NCBI RefSeq assembly: GCF_000429945.1
Contig: NZ_AUCV01000004.1
Coordinates: 1-64,000 of the forward strand
Direction: 5' to 3'
Source of the DNA: Desulfogranum japonicum DSM 18378
Lineage (GTDB): Bacteria; Desulfobacterota; Desulfobulbia; Desulfobulbales; Desulfobulbaceae
DNA length: 64,000 nt
The stretch's first letter is position 1, and each line of letters starts with the position of its first letter. Below are positions 7,769 through 15,991 of this stretch, in pieces. Both the position numbers and the translations under genes were made by a program. Under the pieces are notes generated by a model. It worked only from the letters and a program-made list of their open reading frames with translations. It ran no database searches and had not been told where the DNA came from.

Positions 7769-9329
7769 CATACAGGCAGCAGTAGCCAGGCGAGTAGAGG
7801 AAGAAAAATCCCGCTCAGCTCACAAGGATAATTCTGGAAAAAAGTCGGGCGGAGGCAATGGATCGGATGTGCCCCTGAAATTTGTCTGGGAATGCTACCG
7901 GGCAAACGAAGTCGGAGATTCCGAACTCTATAATTATAAAAGTCGTGGGAAGTTTGCCCATAACAACGTTTCAAAACGCTGGCTGAAATTTGTAGGCCCT
8001 CATTGGATACAGGACAACGATGGTCAAGCTCTGGCAGGAATAGAGAAAACCGTTATTCCTGAATATCTCCGCCTGCTGGAAGAGCAAGAGGCAAAAATCA
8101 GAAAGGCAGACCAAACCGGCGAAGGAGACATCAAAAAAATGGCAAAAGAAAAAGCCAGGATCCTGGCAAGAATCGAAAAACTCCGATCAGTTACCGGCAG
8201 GAAAAGTTGCCTGAGCTGTGCTGTTTCAAACTCTTCTCCCCTCACAGTGGCTCCCGCTCAATTAGATCAGCACCCTCTTTTACTTCCTGTGGCCAATGGT
8301 GTTGTGGATATGCGCACCGGTGAACTGCGCCCAGGTCGACCAGATGACTGGCTCACCATGGCAGCACCAACTGAATGGAAGGGGCTCAATGAACCCTGCC
8401 CTGAATTTGAAAAATTTGTCAGAGCCTCCCTTGATAATAATGAAGAGAAATACGAGTACCTGCATAGGGCTCTTGGGTATGCCGCATCCGGATCTTCAAA
8501 GGAGCGCATCTTCCTGGTGCTTTATGGGCAGTATGGATCCAACGGAAAATCAACGCTGATGAACAAAGTCTTTGAAGTACTTGGTGATCTGTGCGGCCCC
8601 ATTCAATCGGAAATGCTTCTGACATCCACCATTCAAAAAAGCGGTTCCGGTCCGTCACCTGAAATTCTGGGCCTGAAAGGTAAACGCGCTGTATGGGCCT
8701 CTGAAGTTGAAGAAAATGCCAAATTTGCTGTTGGAAAAATCAAAAATCTGACTGGCAACGAACCCCTTACAGGTCGAGGCATCAACGACAAAGATTTTAC
8801 CACCTTTCACCCTACCCATACCCTTTTCCTGATTCTCAATCACAAACCATATGCCCCAGCCAATGACAATGCGTTCTTTGAAAGGCTGCGGATCATTGAT
8901 TTCCCTTTGTCATTTGTAAACCGAGCTTTGGAAAAACCATACGAACGGCCTGCGGATCTGCAGCTTGAAGAGAAGCTGGCCAGGGAACATTCAGGAATCC
9001 TTGCCTGGCTGCTTCGCGGCTACTTGAAATATGTCGAACATGGGCTGGCTGCCCAGAAATGCGTGATTGAAGCATCCAAGGAATACAGACGCAATGAAGA
9101 TGTACTGCAGGATTGGATTGATGAAAATTGCGAACTGGATCCGGGATTGGAGACTGAATTTAAATATCTCTATCAAAATTATCAGGCCTGGTGGGAGGCA
9201 TCTGGTGGTGGCCGCAGAGGCCTGACCAAAAAGAAATTCGGCATTTTGCTCAAAGAAAAGTTCGATGCCATCAAAACCGGCGGTGTGATGAAGTATTTGG
9301 GGCTTGGATTGCGCCTTTCTGCGGACTGA
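7755..9329 (+). CDS. D5/P4-family phage replicative helicase (primase C-terminal type)
   Basis: The 525-residue protein has a charged N-terminal region. A D5_N/P4-type linker follows (LLPVANGVVDMRTGELR near residue 180), then a superfamily 3 ATPase core with Walker A GQYGSNGKSTLM near residue 258. WASEVEE is the likely Walker B, and FLILNHKPYAP is the sensor region. The C-terminal winged-helix part follows VIEASKEYRRNEDVLQDWI. This family unwinds DNA at phage and plasmid origins. The start is set by GGAGGG before ATG 7755. Unlike P4 alpha, the primase part is encoded separately downstream. Confidence 0.9.
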   Translation: MSVVSIQAAVARRVEEEKSRSAHKDNSGKKSGGGNGSDVPLKFVWECYRANEVGDSELYNYKSRGKFAHNNVSKRWLKFVGPHWIQDNDGQALAGIEKTVIPEYLRLLEEQEAKIRKADQTGEGDIKKMAKEKARILARIEKLRSVTGRKSCLSCAVSNSSPLTVAPAQLDQHPLLLPVANGVVDMRTGELRPGRPDDWLTMAAPTEWKGLNEPCPEFEKFVRASLDNNEEKYEYLHRALGYAASGSSKERIFLVLYGQYGSNGKSTLMNKVFEVLGDLCGPIQSEMLLTSTIQKSGSGPSPEILGLKGKRAVWASEVEENAKFAVGKIKNLTGNEPLTGRGINDKDFTTFHPTHTLFLILNHKPYAPANDNAFFERLRIIDFPLSFVNRALEKPYERPADLQLEEKLAREHSGILAWLLRGYLKYVEHGLAAQKCVIEASKEYRRNEDVLQDWIDENCELDPGLETEFKYLYQNYQAWWEASGGGRRGLTKKKFGILLKEKFDAIKTGGVMKYLGLGLRLSAD

Positions 9330-9340
9330 AATCAGGACGA

Positions 9341-9508
9341 AGGGAGGGAGGGAGGATTTTTATTGAGAGCTTACATGAGGAAATACCCTTTTTTTCTCAC
9401 ACATGTAGACCTTATATAATCCTCCCTTCATCCTGCTATATAAAAAAAGAAAGAAGAAACAGATATATACAACCAGGACGATTATTTCAAAAAGGGAGGA
9501 TTGTTTTT
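9341..9508 (+). promoter_or_regulatory. Leader with alternative RBS-sequestering pairings
   Basis: AGGGAGGATT occurs at 9349-9358 and again at 9493-9502, where it contains the RBS of the leader ORF at 9509. Between them, AATCCTCCCT at 9418-9427 is exactly complementary to either copy. The RNA can therefore pair 5' arm with middle (RBS free) or middle with RBS (RBS blocked). The first arm begins with GGGAGGGAGGGAGG, a near G-quadruplex. The sequence shows the three elements directly; the switching is inferred. Confidence 0.55.
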
Positions 9509-9571
9509 ATGTCTTTTAAATCACGACATTTTTTTCAAAACAATCATCCTGTTTACTGGATTGCATCATGA
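9509..9571 (+). CDS. 20-codon leader peptide coupled to the primase
   Basis: A short ORF starts at ATG 9509 with GGGAGGA eight bases upstream. It ends at a TGA (9569-9571) that overlaps the primase ATG (9568-9570) in an ATGA junction. The peptide is rich in aromatic, His and Asn residues (HFFQNNHPVYW). Because the primase has no RBS of its own, translation of this ORF probably delivers ribosomes to it. Confidence 0.6.
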   Translation: MSFKSRHFFQNNHPVYWIAS

Positions 9572-10983
9572 ACATTGTTGATCTGTACAAAGAAGATGGG
9601 TTTGAACCGCGCCGTGCGTCGGGCCGGGAACTGCAAGGCCCCTGCCCGCTGTGCGGAGGTAATGATCGGTTTTGTCTGTATCCTGGCCAGGGTGAAGGCA
9701 AAGCTGCCGGCCTGGGTACATTCCACTGTGGCCATGGCAAAGGTGGAGCTGGTTGCGGCAAAGGCGGAGACGCCATTAGCTACCTCACGCAGATTCGTGG
9801 CATGAGTTTTGGCGACGCCTGTGCAGCTCTGGGTATCGAAACGACCAGACCCTCAAATAGCATGCAGTATCGCAGCCCCAAGCCACCAAAAGTTGTAAGC
9901 CGCCATTCATTTGATCCTCGTCGATGTGACTGGCCAGGTTATGTGGTTGATCCTGATATGTGGCAGCAGCATGCACAGAAATTTGTCGATATCTGCCATG
10001 AAACGCTTTTGAATCGTCCGCTTGCCCTGGCTTACCTTGAGCAACGGGGCGTAGGCCTTGACCAGGTAAAAAAATATCGCCTGGGGATCCATCTTGGAAA
10101 AGAAAAGGATGACAAGCAATGGCTCCCATCCTTCCGCCCTCAGAAAAGCTGGGGCATGGTTGACGAACAAAAAAACGGTAAGCCACAGAAATTTATTCTG
10201 CCTGCCGGCATTGTGATTCCGTATTTCAACGGTCACGGCCTGCGCCGGATCCGCATCCGCCTGGCAAAAAAGGACCAGCAGAATCCCAAGAAAAAATATC
10301 ACGTTGTCAAAGGTTCAGCCATGGACACCTGGCTGCAGCATCCAGAGCGCGAGGCTTTTGTTGTGGTCGAGACAGAGCTTGATGGCGCCATGATAGATCG
10401 ATTCACAAACCGGGTAGGCATAGTTGCCCTGGGGGCGCTGGCCATGAAGCCAGATACAGAAACAGCCACTGCCCTTTCCAAAGCCCACTCCATTCTGCTT
10501 GCCCTGGATTATGACGGTGAGGCACCCAAGGCACTACAATGGTGGATGGATAATTACCCGCAATGCAAACGGTGGCCGGTACCGGTTGGCAAGGATCCTG
10601 GCGAAGCTTACGAACAAGGGCTTGATATTGATGAATGGATTCTGGCTGGACTGCCTGCAGCCATGCAGCTAACTGATGAAATCGTACAGGAAACCACGCC
10701 ACCAGCAGCGCACACGCTTCCTGATGAAGTGGCAGAATTGCTCGATCTGTTTCTCCAATCCGGGGGAGCTGTCAAAATTTATGACCAGGGCATGGGCGTA
10801 GGCCCAGTAATTCCCGATGAATGGTCAGCAAGAAACCCAGAGAAACGGGCCCGTATAACGCAATTGATCCATTCAGCAGATCAAGCAGGGGAATTCATTG
10901 AGCACCTGCCGGACGCTGTTTATCGCTACCCACTTCTGAGCCGACTGGCAAACACCTATTTCAATGAACTGGAGGATGCTTGA
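9568..10983 (+). CDS. Phage DNA primase, zinc-binding and TOPRIM domains
   Basis: The 471-residue protein opens with a CHC2-like zinc finger (CPLCGGNDRF near residue 26, CGHGKG and CGKGGDAI near 50-70), then the primase linker LAYLEQRGVGLDQVKKYRLG. The TOPRIM core has FVVVETELDGAMI (acidic Glu) and ILLALDYDGEA (DxD). It synthesises primers for phage replication and would work with the helicase encoded just upstream. Translation starts by coupling to the leader ORF. A C-terminal extension of about 110 residues has no recognised domain. The next gene begins at its stop codon. Confidence 0.88.
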   Translation: MNIVDLYKEDGFEPRRASGRELQGPCPLCGGNDRFCLYPGQGEGKAAGLGTFHCGHGKGGAGCGKGGDAISYLTQIRGMSFGDACAALGIETTRPSNSMQYRSPKPPKVVSRHSFDPRRCDWPGYVVDPDMWQQHAQKFVDICHETLLNRPLALAYLEQRGVGLDQVKKYRLGIHLGKEKDDKQWLPSFRPQKSWGMVDEQKNGKPQKFILPAGIVIPYFNGHGLRRIRIRLAKKDQQNPKKKYHVVKGSAMDTWLQHPEREAFVVVETELDGAMIDRFTNRVGIVALGALAMKPDTETATALSKAHSILLALDYDGEAPKALQWWMDNYPQCKRWPVPVGKDPGEAYEQGLDIDEWILAGLPAAMQLTDEIVQETTPPAAHTLPDEVAELLDLFLQSGGAVKIYDQGMGVGPVIPDEWSARNPEKRARITQLIHSADQAGEFIEHLPDAVYRYPLLSRLANTYFNELEDA

Positions 10984-11558
10984 ACGTGGTCGAAAACATT
11001 TCTCCAGATGCTGAACAGCAAATTGAAGAAGACCTCTTTGCAACCAAGCTTGATGCCTGGAGATTCCTGCGGGCTGATGGGTGGAAAATCGGCAGATCTC
11101 AGTTTTACGAGCACTGTAGCGAAGGCCTGTTACGGCCTGACACAGGCGGCAAATACAGCCTGAAAAAGGTGGAAAAATATGCACGCAACCACCTCAAGCG
11201 AGAAGAGACTGACCAAAAGGTAAACGAGAAGCTGGAAAGGCTTCATGAGAAAAAGGCGCGCCTGGAGGTCGAACAGGCCGAAGTAAAGCTGGCCCGGGAG
11301 AAACATGACCTTGGGATTAAACAAAAAAAGTTCATCCCCAGGGATGAATTTGAACTGGCAGTTGTTGGCCGGGCTGTAGCCCTGCTTGCCCATTTGAAAC
11401 ACATGGTGCACACCAGGGCTGCAGATTATGTGGAGCTGGTTGACGGCAACCAGGAACTTGCAGGCGATCTGGTTTCAACCATGGAAATTGACATCGAGGA
11501 ACGCTGCTCTGCTTTTGCCAGGGATGTGGAGTTTGATGTCATTCTGGAGGCAGAGTAA
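10980..11558 (+). CDS. Terminase small subunit-like DNA-binding protein
   Basis: The 192-residue product starts with a short HTH region (AWRFLRADGWKIGRSQFYEH), followed by a long charged coiled coil (about residues 70-110) and a helical C-terminus. This order fits Nu1/TerS-type proteins that select DNA for packaging. It lies two genes before TerL. The start is uncertain: TTG 10980 overlaps the previous stop, and GTG 10986 lies ten bases after GGAGG. A different replication-linked role cannot be excluded. Confidence 0.6.
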   Translation: MNVVENISPDAEQQIEEDLFATKLDAWRFLRADGWKIGRSQFYEHCSEGLLRPDTGGKYSLKKVEKYARNHLKREETDQKVNEKLERLHEKKARLEVEQAEVKLAREKHDLGIKQKKFIPRDEFELAVVGRAVALLAHLKHMVHTRAADYVELVDGNQELAGDLVSTMEIDIEERCSAFARDVEFDVILEAE

Positions 11559-12055
11559 TGGCCCAGAATTCTCTTTCCGTTATCAGCGTGACAGACGAAC
11601 AACTGCAAAAGAATAATCGCTTGTACGACCTGATGGCCCAATACAAGCAGTGGAAAGATAAACAATCAACACAAAGCGATTCAGTAAAAACGGAGAATAG
11701 CATGGCAAAAAGCAACGTTGGAAAGTGTGCGCAATGCGGTACCGAAAATATGCGCCTGAAAAATCATTTTGATAAACAGGTATGCTCCAGATGTTCCGGT
11801 ATGCGGAGTTATGTACGTAACTTCCCGGAGTCTGTAGTTAAGGCATTACAAGAATTTCATGGCGATGCATACTTTCCAAAAAGTGAAACCAGCAATGAAC
11901 ACGTTCTGGAAAACGTGCCTGAACAGGTGCTGCCACTGGAAGCCTGTATTTCATCAACCGATGAAGAATCAGCACTTCTTGATATGGCCCTGGCTGTGAT
12001 CCGCGGGGATGGTCAGGTCATTGCCGACCAGCTGGAACTTTTACGCAGCAAGTAA
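11558..12055 (+). CDS. Zinc-finger protein of unknown function before TerL
   Basis: The 165-residue protein has a central four-cysteine zinc finger (CAQCG...CSRCSG, about residues 57-80) between a hydrophilic N-terminus and an acidic helical C-terminus. I do not recognise it. It starts directly at the previous stop and ends three bases before the terminase gene, so it belongs to the packaging operon. Such small zinc proteins may be regulators or packaging accessories. Confidence 0.6.
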   Translation: MAQNSLSVISVTDEQLQKNNRLYDLMAQYKQWKDKQSTQSDSVKTENSMAKSNVGKCAQCGTENMRLKNHFDKQVCSRCSGMRSYVRNFPESVVKALQEFHGDAYFPKSETSNEHVLENVPEQVLPLEACISSTDEESALLDMALAVIRGDGQVIADQLELLRSK

Positions 12056-12058
12056 GTT

Positions 12059-14041
12059 ATGGCCTGCCCCGCTGTAGATATCGGTAAAACCCAGGTTGTA
12101 CGACTGCGAACGGACCTGGAGTGGTTGCCGGAAAAATTCCGTAACCGTTCATCACGGGTCCGTATTCGCTTTCGCTCCTTAGCTGGTGAGCGCAAGGTAT
12201 ACAGAAAGCGTAAGCGTATACCGCCATCGCAATGGGCCCCGAAGAACAGGCGTATCACCTATGGGCCGCTGGAAGGTTCGTATTACGATTCCAACTTTAT
12301 CCCGCACATGAACGGTATTATCGACACCTTTGTGCTGCCGTTCATCAAACAACTGGGAAACTGCAAAGTCGCACAGACAGGTTCCTCTGCAGGTATGGAA
12401 ACCTGCCTTGCCTACCTGGCAGACATTGATCCAGGCTCTGCCCTGGTGGTCTACCCGGATCGTGACACTGCCGGCAAACGCTCCAACGATTATCTTGCAC
12501 CGGTATTCAAGGGCTCACCCCGGTTGCGCTCCCTGTTGACCGGTGTGCAGGATGATGTGGCTTCCTTCCGAATTAAGCTGCAGACCATGCTTATTTACAT
12601 GGGCTGGGCTGGCTCGGTTACCTCAATGGGCAATGTTTCAGCCAAATATCTTTTCCTGGATGAAACGGATAAATATCCGGAGCGGGCCAGCAAAAAGGAA
12701 GCCCCGACCATGGAGCTGGTTCTTGAACGTGTTCGTGCATTTAAGTTCGGTTCCAAGGTTTGGTTCAATTCCACACCATCCCTGCCCTCTGGTCCTATCT
12801 GGGTATACCTGCTGAATGCCGATGCTGTGTTTGATTTCTTTCCCCGCTGCCCGGATTGTGGGAAACGCATTTATATGGAATCCAAGCACATCCGCTGTAA
12901 CGATGAAAAGGATCCCCAAAAAATCCTGCAGGAAAAACTTGGCAGGTATATCTGTACTGTCTGTGGATCTGAATGGGATGATCGTAAACGGGACAAGGCC
13001 CTACAGGATGGCGAATGGTATGCACGCTGTAAAAATTGGCGTCAGCTCCAGGAGGCAGGGAAACCTTTTACCCATGATTCACGCCCACGGTTTGAATATT
13101 TGAAAGCCGAGCGGCCAGAAAAAGTCTGTTTCCATTCTCCCGGATGGATCTCTCCCCTGGTTTCACTCTCTGAACTGGCAGCGGCCATGGTAAAGGCTCG
13201 CAGCTCAAAAGAAGAGACACACACCTTTGCCAATAAATATGCTGCGGAAGCGTATTATGATTACGAAGTTCAACGTAAAGAGGATCAGATCCTGGCGTTG
13301 CGTGATGATCGGCCTGAAGGCTTGGTACCTGGAGATAACCAGGTTGCTACTCTTGTGGCTGGAGTCGATACCCAGGACGATGGGTTTGTCTATTACATCA
13401 ATGCCTTGGGATGGGGACTGGAGCAAACCTGTTGGCATATAAGCAGCGGAGTTGCAGTCACCTTTCAGGCCTTGGCAAAAATCCTGTGGGAAGATGAATA
13501 TAAGGACAGCGCAGGGAATATCTACCCCATAGCGCTAACTATACAGGATGCCATGGGGCATCGTACCTCAGAGGTATATGATTTCTGCCTGGCCCATCCA
13601 GGCAAGATCGTACCCTACAAGGGAGCTTCAGGCCGCAGGGCTAATCCCTTTACGGTCACCAATGTGGATCGTTACCCCGGAACCAACAAACCAATTCCAG
13701 GCGGCATACGCCTCTACACCTGTGATACTCACCACTACAAAGACATGCTTGCGGGAAAACTAGCCATCAAGGTTTTGGATCCTGGTGGATGGCGTTTGCA
13801 TGCTGCAGCAACCGAAGAATATGCAAAACATCTGTGCGTAGAATATGTGGATGAACGGGGTTTGTGGCAGCAGCCAAGAGGGAAAGCTCAGCATTATTGG
13901 GATGCCAGCTTCATGTCGCTGGTGGCTGCCGACATATTACGGATCAAGTTCTGGAAAAAGACCGTGCGCCAGGCGCAAAAGAAAAAAAAGGAGCAGCCTG
14001 CAGCCAACCCGTTCACCGGCGGCCGCAGAATGTTCGGATGA
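12059..14041 (+). CDS. Terminase large subunit, lambda GpA family
   Basis: The 660-residue motor cuts and packages phage DNA. The ATPase has KVAQTGSSAGMET near residue 100 in place of a GKT/S Walker A; the lysine sits at the N-terminal end of the loop, as in lambda gpA. Walker B is YLFLDETDKYP. A four-cysteine zinc finger lies near residues 260-305 (CPDCGKRIY ... CTVCGSEW), and the RNase-H-like nuclease has VAGVDTQDDGF and IQDAMGHRTSEV. The length matches gpA. GpA-type terminase implies cos packaging, so a cos site should lie near, possibly upstream of the small subunit. No cos site was found by eye. Confidence 0.92.
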   Translation: MACPAVDIGKTQVVRLRTDLEWLPEKFRNRSSRVRIRFRSLAGERKVYRKRKRIPPSQWAPKNRRITYGPLEGSYYDSNFIPHMNGIIDTFVLPFIKQLGNCKVAQTGSSAGMETCLAYLADIDPGSALVVYPDRDTAGKRSNDYLAPVFKGSPRLRSLLTGVQDDVASFRIKLQTMLIYMGWAGSVTSMGNVSAKYLFLDETDKYPERASKKEAPTMELVLERVRAFKFGSKVWFNSTPSLPSGPIWVYLLNADAVFDFFPRCPDCGKRIYMESKHIRCNDEKDPQKILQEKLGRYICTVCGSEWDDRKRDKALQDGEWYARCKNWRQLQEAGKPFTHDSRPRFEYLKAERPEKVCFHSPGWISPLVSLSELAAAMVKARSSKEETHTFANKYAAEAYYDYEVQRKEDQILALRDDRPEGLVPGDNQVATLVAGVDTQDDGFVYYINALGWGLEQTCWHISSGVAVTFQALAKILWEDEYKDSAGNIYPIALTIQDAMGHRTSEVYDFCLAHPGKIVPYKGASGRRANPFTVTNVDRYPGTNKPIPGGIRLYTCDTHHYKDMLAGKLAIKVLDPGGWRLHAAATEEYAKHLCVEYVDERGLWQQPRGKAQHYWDASFMSLVAADILRIKFWKKTVRQAQKKKKEQPAANPFTGGRRMFG

Positions 14042-14057
14042 GAGGATTGCAAAAAAT

Positions 14058-14312
14058 ATGTCCAGCCAAATGATCACAGTCTGGTTGCTGCAAATACAGG
14101 AGGAGGCGGAAGCAGGGGTGGTGTTTTCCCAGCGCCACGGGGCCATATGCCCGGCCTGCAATCAACGGGCAAAGATTTATTCCACCAGACCATGGGAAGG
14201 TTCTGTGCGGATCCGCTACCACCGATGTTCCAACCCACAGTGCTTTCTCTGCCGGGCAGGGAAGACTATTAAAAGCGTTGAGGAAGACGTTACAGGAGTA
14301 GAAACAGCATGA
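14058..14312 (+). CDS. Ogr/Delta-like zinc-finger protein
   Basis: The 84-residue product has CPAC (about residue 31) and RYHRCSNPQCFLC (about 55-67). RYHxCxNxxC is the signature of Ogr/Delta-type activators, which turn on late promoters in P2-like phages through RNA polymerase. The C-terminal tail KTIKSVEED also fits. It lies right after TerL in an otherwise lambda-like gene order, so late genes here may depend on it. The start could instead be ATG 14070. Confidence 0.65.
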   Translation: MSSQMITVWLLQIQEEAEAGVVFSQRHGAICPACNQRAKIYSTRPWEGSVRIRYHRCSNPQCFLCRAGKTIKSVEEDVTGVETA

Positions 14313-14410
14313 TCAATAACGGAATTTTGATTGGTAACCTGGGAACTAAGATTTTTGCAAGCAATGCTGCTGTGAAGAGGTCCGCAATCTGTTACAGTTT
14401 TGATATATAG
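14309..14410 (+). CDS. Possible 33-residue ORF
   Basis: ATG 14309 overlaps the TGA of the Ogr-like gene (ATGA) and has AGGAG nine bases upstream, so it can be translated by coupling. The peptide is neutral and weakly hydrophobic (NGILIGNLGTKIFASN near its start). No family is recognised. Confidence 0.4.
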   Translation: MINNGILIGNLGTKIFASNAAVKRSAICYSFDI

Positions 14411-14431
14411 AAAAATAATACGGAGAGGCAT

Positions 14432-14923
14432 ATGGAAGCACGAATTGATGACATAATGCGCAAGGTTGTAGATAAACTGGAAGCTAAAAAACTGGCCGCT
14501 GAAGAAGAGAAACGGCTGAAAATAGAGCGGCATAAAATGATTGCCTCCTCGTTGGAGGATTTTTTGCGCAACACTGTTTTACCTGCCTTGAACAGTTGCC
14601 GGAAAACCATTGAGTCATATGGGTTCAAAGCAGAGATTGAAGAGATCAATAAGCCTGATTATGTGGTTGGTGACGGACTCTCCAGGTTGATTGCCGTTAA
14701 ACTGAAAGTGAGCACGACTCCAGGTGATAACGGTTTGCTGAACAAAGAGATCGAGTTTCAGGGTAATTTTGACGAGGAAACGTTCCTCTGCAAAATGATG
14801 ACCGGTGACACCCCTGGAACTTCATCTGGTCCTTTTCCATACAGCGAGGCGGTTGAGGATTTTCTTGCCCTGCGTCTTGAATCGTTTATCGAGCAGGTGT
14901 TTAAGGTGCAGGGCGAGTGGTAA
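14432..14923 (+). CDS. Hypothetical phage protein with N-terminal coiled coil
   Basis: The 163-residue ORF has CGGAGAGG before ATG. A charged coiled coil spans residues 1-40, followed by a mixed alpha/beta region. No domain is recognised. It lies between the Ogr-like and Ash-like genes in the accessory segment after TerL. Confidence 0.6.
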   Translation: MEARIDDIMRKVVDKLEAKKLAAEEEKRLKIERHKMIASSLEDFLRNTVLPALNSCRKTIESYGFKAEIEEINKPDYVVGDGLSRLIAVKLKVSTTPGDNGLLNKEIEFQGNFDEETFLCKMMTGDTPGTSSGPFPYSEAVEDFLALRLESFIEQVFKVQGEW

Positions 14924-14927
14924 AATC

Positions 14928-15245
14928 ATGTTGACGGAAAAGATGGGTTTCGGGTACGGTGATGGTGTTGTTGCAAAATCTGCAACCGGGATTGGCATCC
15001 CGAAAACCAAAGGCGGATGCACCGCCTCTTTTTCTGATTGGCGGTATTTTTGTGTCCGTAACACGGCATTGCTCTATCTTGGGCGGGCTGTGTGTGGGGG
15101 CCTCGTGCCCGCCGGTTTCCTTTGGTCCGGTATGCCAACCCGCACAGCTTCGCCCTTTTTCTTTGGCATGGAAAAGGGTGGATTATTGACGGTGCCCCGA
15201 AACGGGGCACCGTCTCCCCTACCAAAGGAGCAATGTTATGAGTAA
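14928..15245 (+). CDS. Ash-like small protein
   Basis: The 105-residue frame from ATG 14928 has the pattern of the Ash family found in P4-like elements: VAKSATGIGIPKTKGG, then RNTALLYLGRAVCGGLVPAG and SGMPTRTAS. Ash genes often precede antirepressor-like genes and carry regulatory RNA within them. Here the frame contains a perfect 12-bp hairpin at 15188-15214 and ends seven bases into the BRO gene. No strong RBS is visible, so the region may act mainly as RNA. Confidence 0.5.
   Translation: MLTEKMGFGYGDGVVAKSATGIGIPKTKGGCTASFSDWRYFCVRNTALLYLGRAVCGGLVPAGFLWSGMPTRTASPFFFGMEKGGLLTVPRNGAPSPLPKEQCYE
15188..15214 (+). promoter_or_regulatory. Perfect hairpin upstream of the antirepressor gene
   Basis: GACGGTGCCCCG (15188-15199) pairs with CGGGGCACCGTC (15203-15214) around AAA, a 12-bp uninterrupted GC-rich stem ending 10 bases before the AAGGAG of the BRO gene (15225-15230). 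There is no T tract, so it is not a standard terminator. Control of antirepressor translation or a transcript end that needs an extra factor is possible. Confidence 0.55.
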
Positions 15246-15822
15246 GCACCTCGCAGTTATCCCCTTTTCCTTCGAGTCCCAACAATTCCGCACCCTGATC
15301 GATGAAGACGGCAGTATCCTGTTTGTGGCCACAGATGTGGCTACTGCATTGGGATACAAACACCCTAACAATGCGATAAACCGTCATTGTCAAGGTACGG
15401 CGAAACACCGTACCTTGATTGACGCAAATGGTAGAGCGAAGGATGTTCGTGTCATCTATGAACCAGACCTTTACCGCATGATGATCGGTTCCAAGCTGCC
15501 ATCAGCGAAAAAGTTCGAGCGTTGGGTGTTTGAGGAGGTGCTGCCGGAGATCCGTAGGACAGGCTGCTATGTTGGTGAGCAGCAAGCACCGGCTTTGGAT
15601 ATGGAAGCTGTTACTCAAGCCATCCGAAAGGAGATCCGGACCGAGCTACGCAAGGCGATTGCCAACAACAAGCAATCCTATAAAGGCTGTGAGGATATCG
15701 ATCCCCTGATCATCGATATGCTGAGACGGGTACCAAAAAAAGAACTGGCGCCCGTGTACAGTGTACTTTCCTGCTTGGTCTCAGGAGTGCCGCATAACTA
15801 TACCTTTACCCAGACAGGGTAA
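15238..15822 (+). CDS. BRO-N family phage antirepressor
   Basis: The 194-residue protein begins with the BRO-N domain (IPFSFESQQFRTLIDEDGSI, FVATDVATALGYKHPNNAIN, then YRMMIGSKLPSAKKFERWVF and EVLPEIRRTGCYV). The C-terminus (about residues 120-194) is a different, helical domain. BRO-N proteins act as antirepressors or DNA-binding regulators in many phages. Because the CI-like repressor lacks a self-cleavage domain, this protein is a good candidate for inactivating it. The gene has AAGGAG before ATG and contains an internal 11-bp inverted repeat. Confidence 0.85.
   Translation: MSKHLAVIPFSFESQQFRTLIDEDGSILFVATDVATALGYKHPNNAINRHCQGTAKHRTLIDANGRAKDVRVIYEPDLYRMMIGSKLPSAKKFERWVFEEVLPEIRRTGCYVGEQQAPALDMEAVTQAIRKEIRTELRKAIANNKQSYKGCEDIDPLIIDMLRRVPKKELAPVYSVLSCLVSGVPHNYTFTQTG
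15390..15418. repeat. 11-bp inverted repeat inside the BRO gene
   Basis: TCAAGGTACGG (15390-15400) and CCGTACCTTGA (15408-15418) are perfect inverted copies around a seven-base loop. The core GGTAC also recurs at about 15832 and 15850 after the gene. It could be a binding site or an RNA hairpin in the coding sequence. Confidence 0.5.
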
Positions 15823-15871
15823 GATTAATTTTACCGTACCGGCCTGATTGGTACCGTAGTAGGCATCGCGA

Positions 15872-15896
15872 TTCATGGCGACAAAGTCGCCATGAA
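15872..15896. terminator. Hairpin between convergent genes
   Basis: TTCATGGCGAC (15872-15882) pairs with GTCGCCATGAA (15886-15896) around AAA, an 11-bp perfect stem between the ends of the BRO gene (15822) and the leftward nuclease-like gene (15992). No T run follows on either strand, so a terminator role is inferred from position alone. Confidence 0.4.
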
Positions 15897-15991
15897 CGTC
15901 TTGATAAGCGGTGGTGCCAATGAACTTGCCGCGTCAGCGCCACCGACGATAACGCCATCCGCTGTATTAAATTGTTGTGCTTTTTCCTTAG

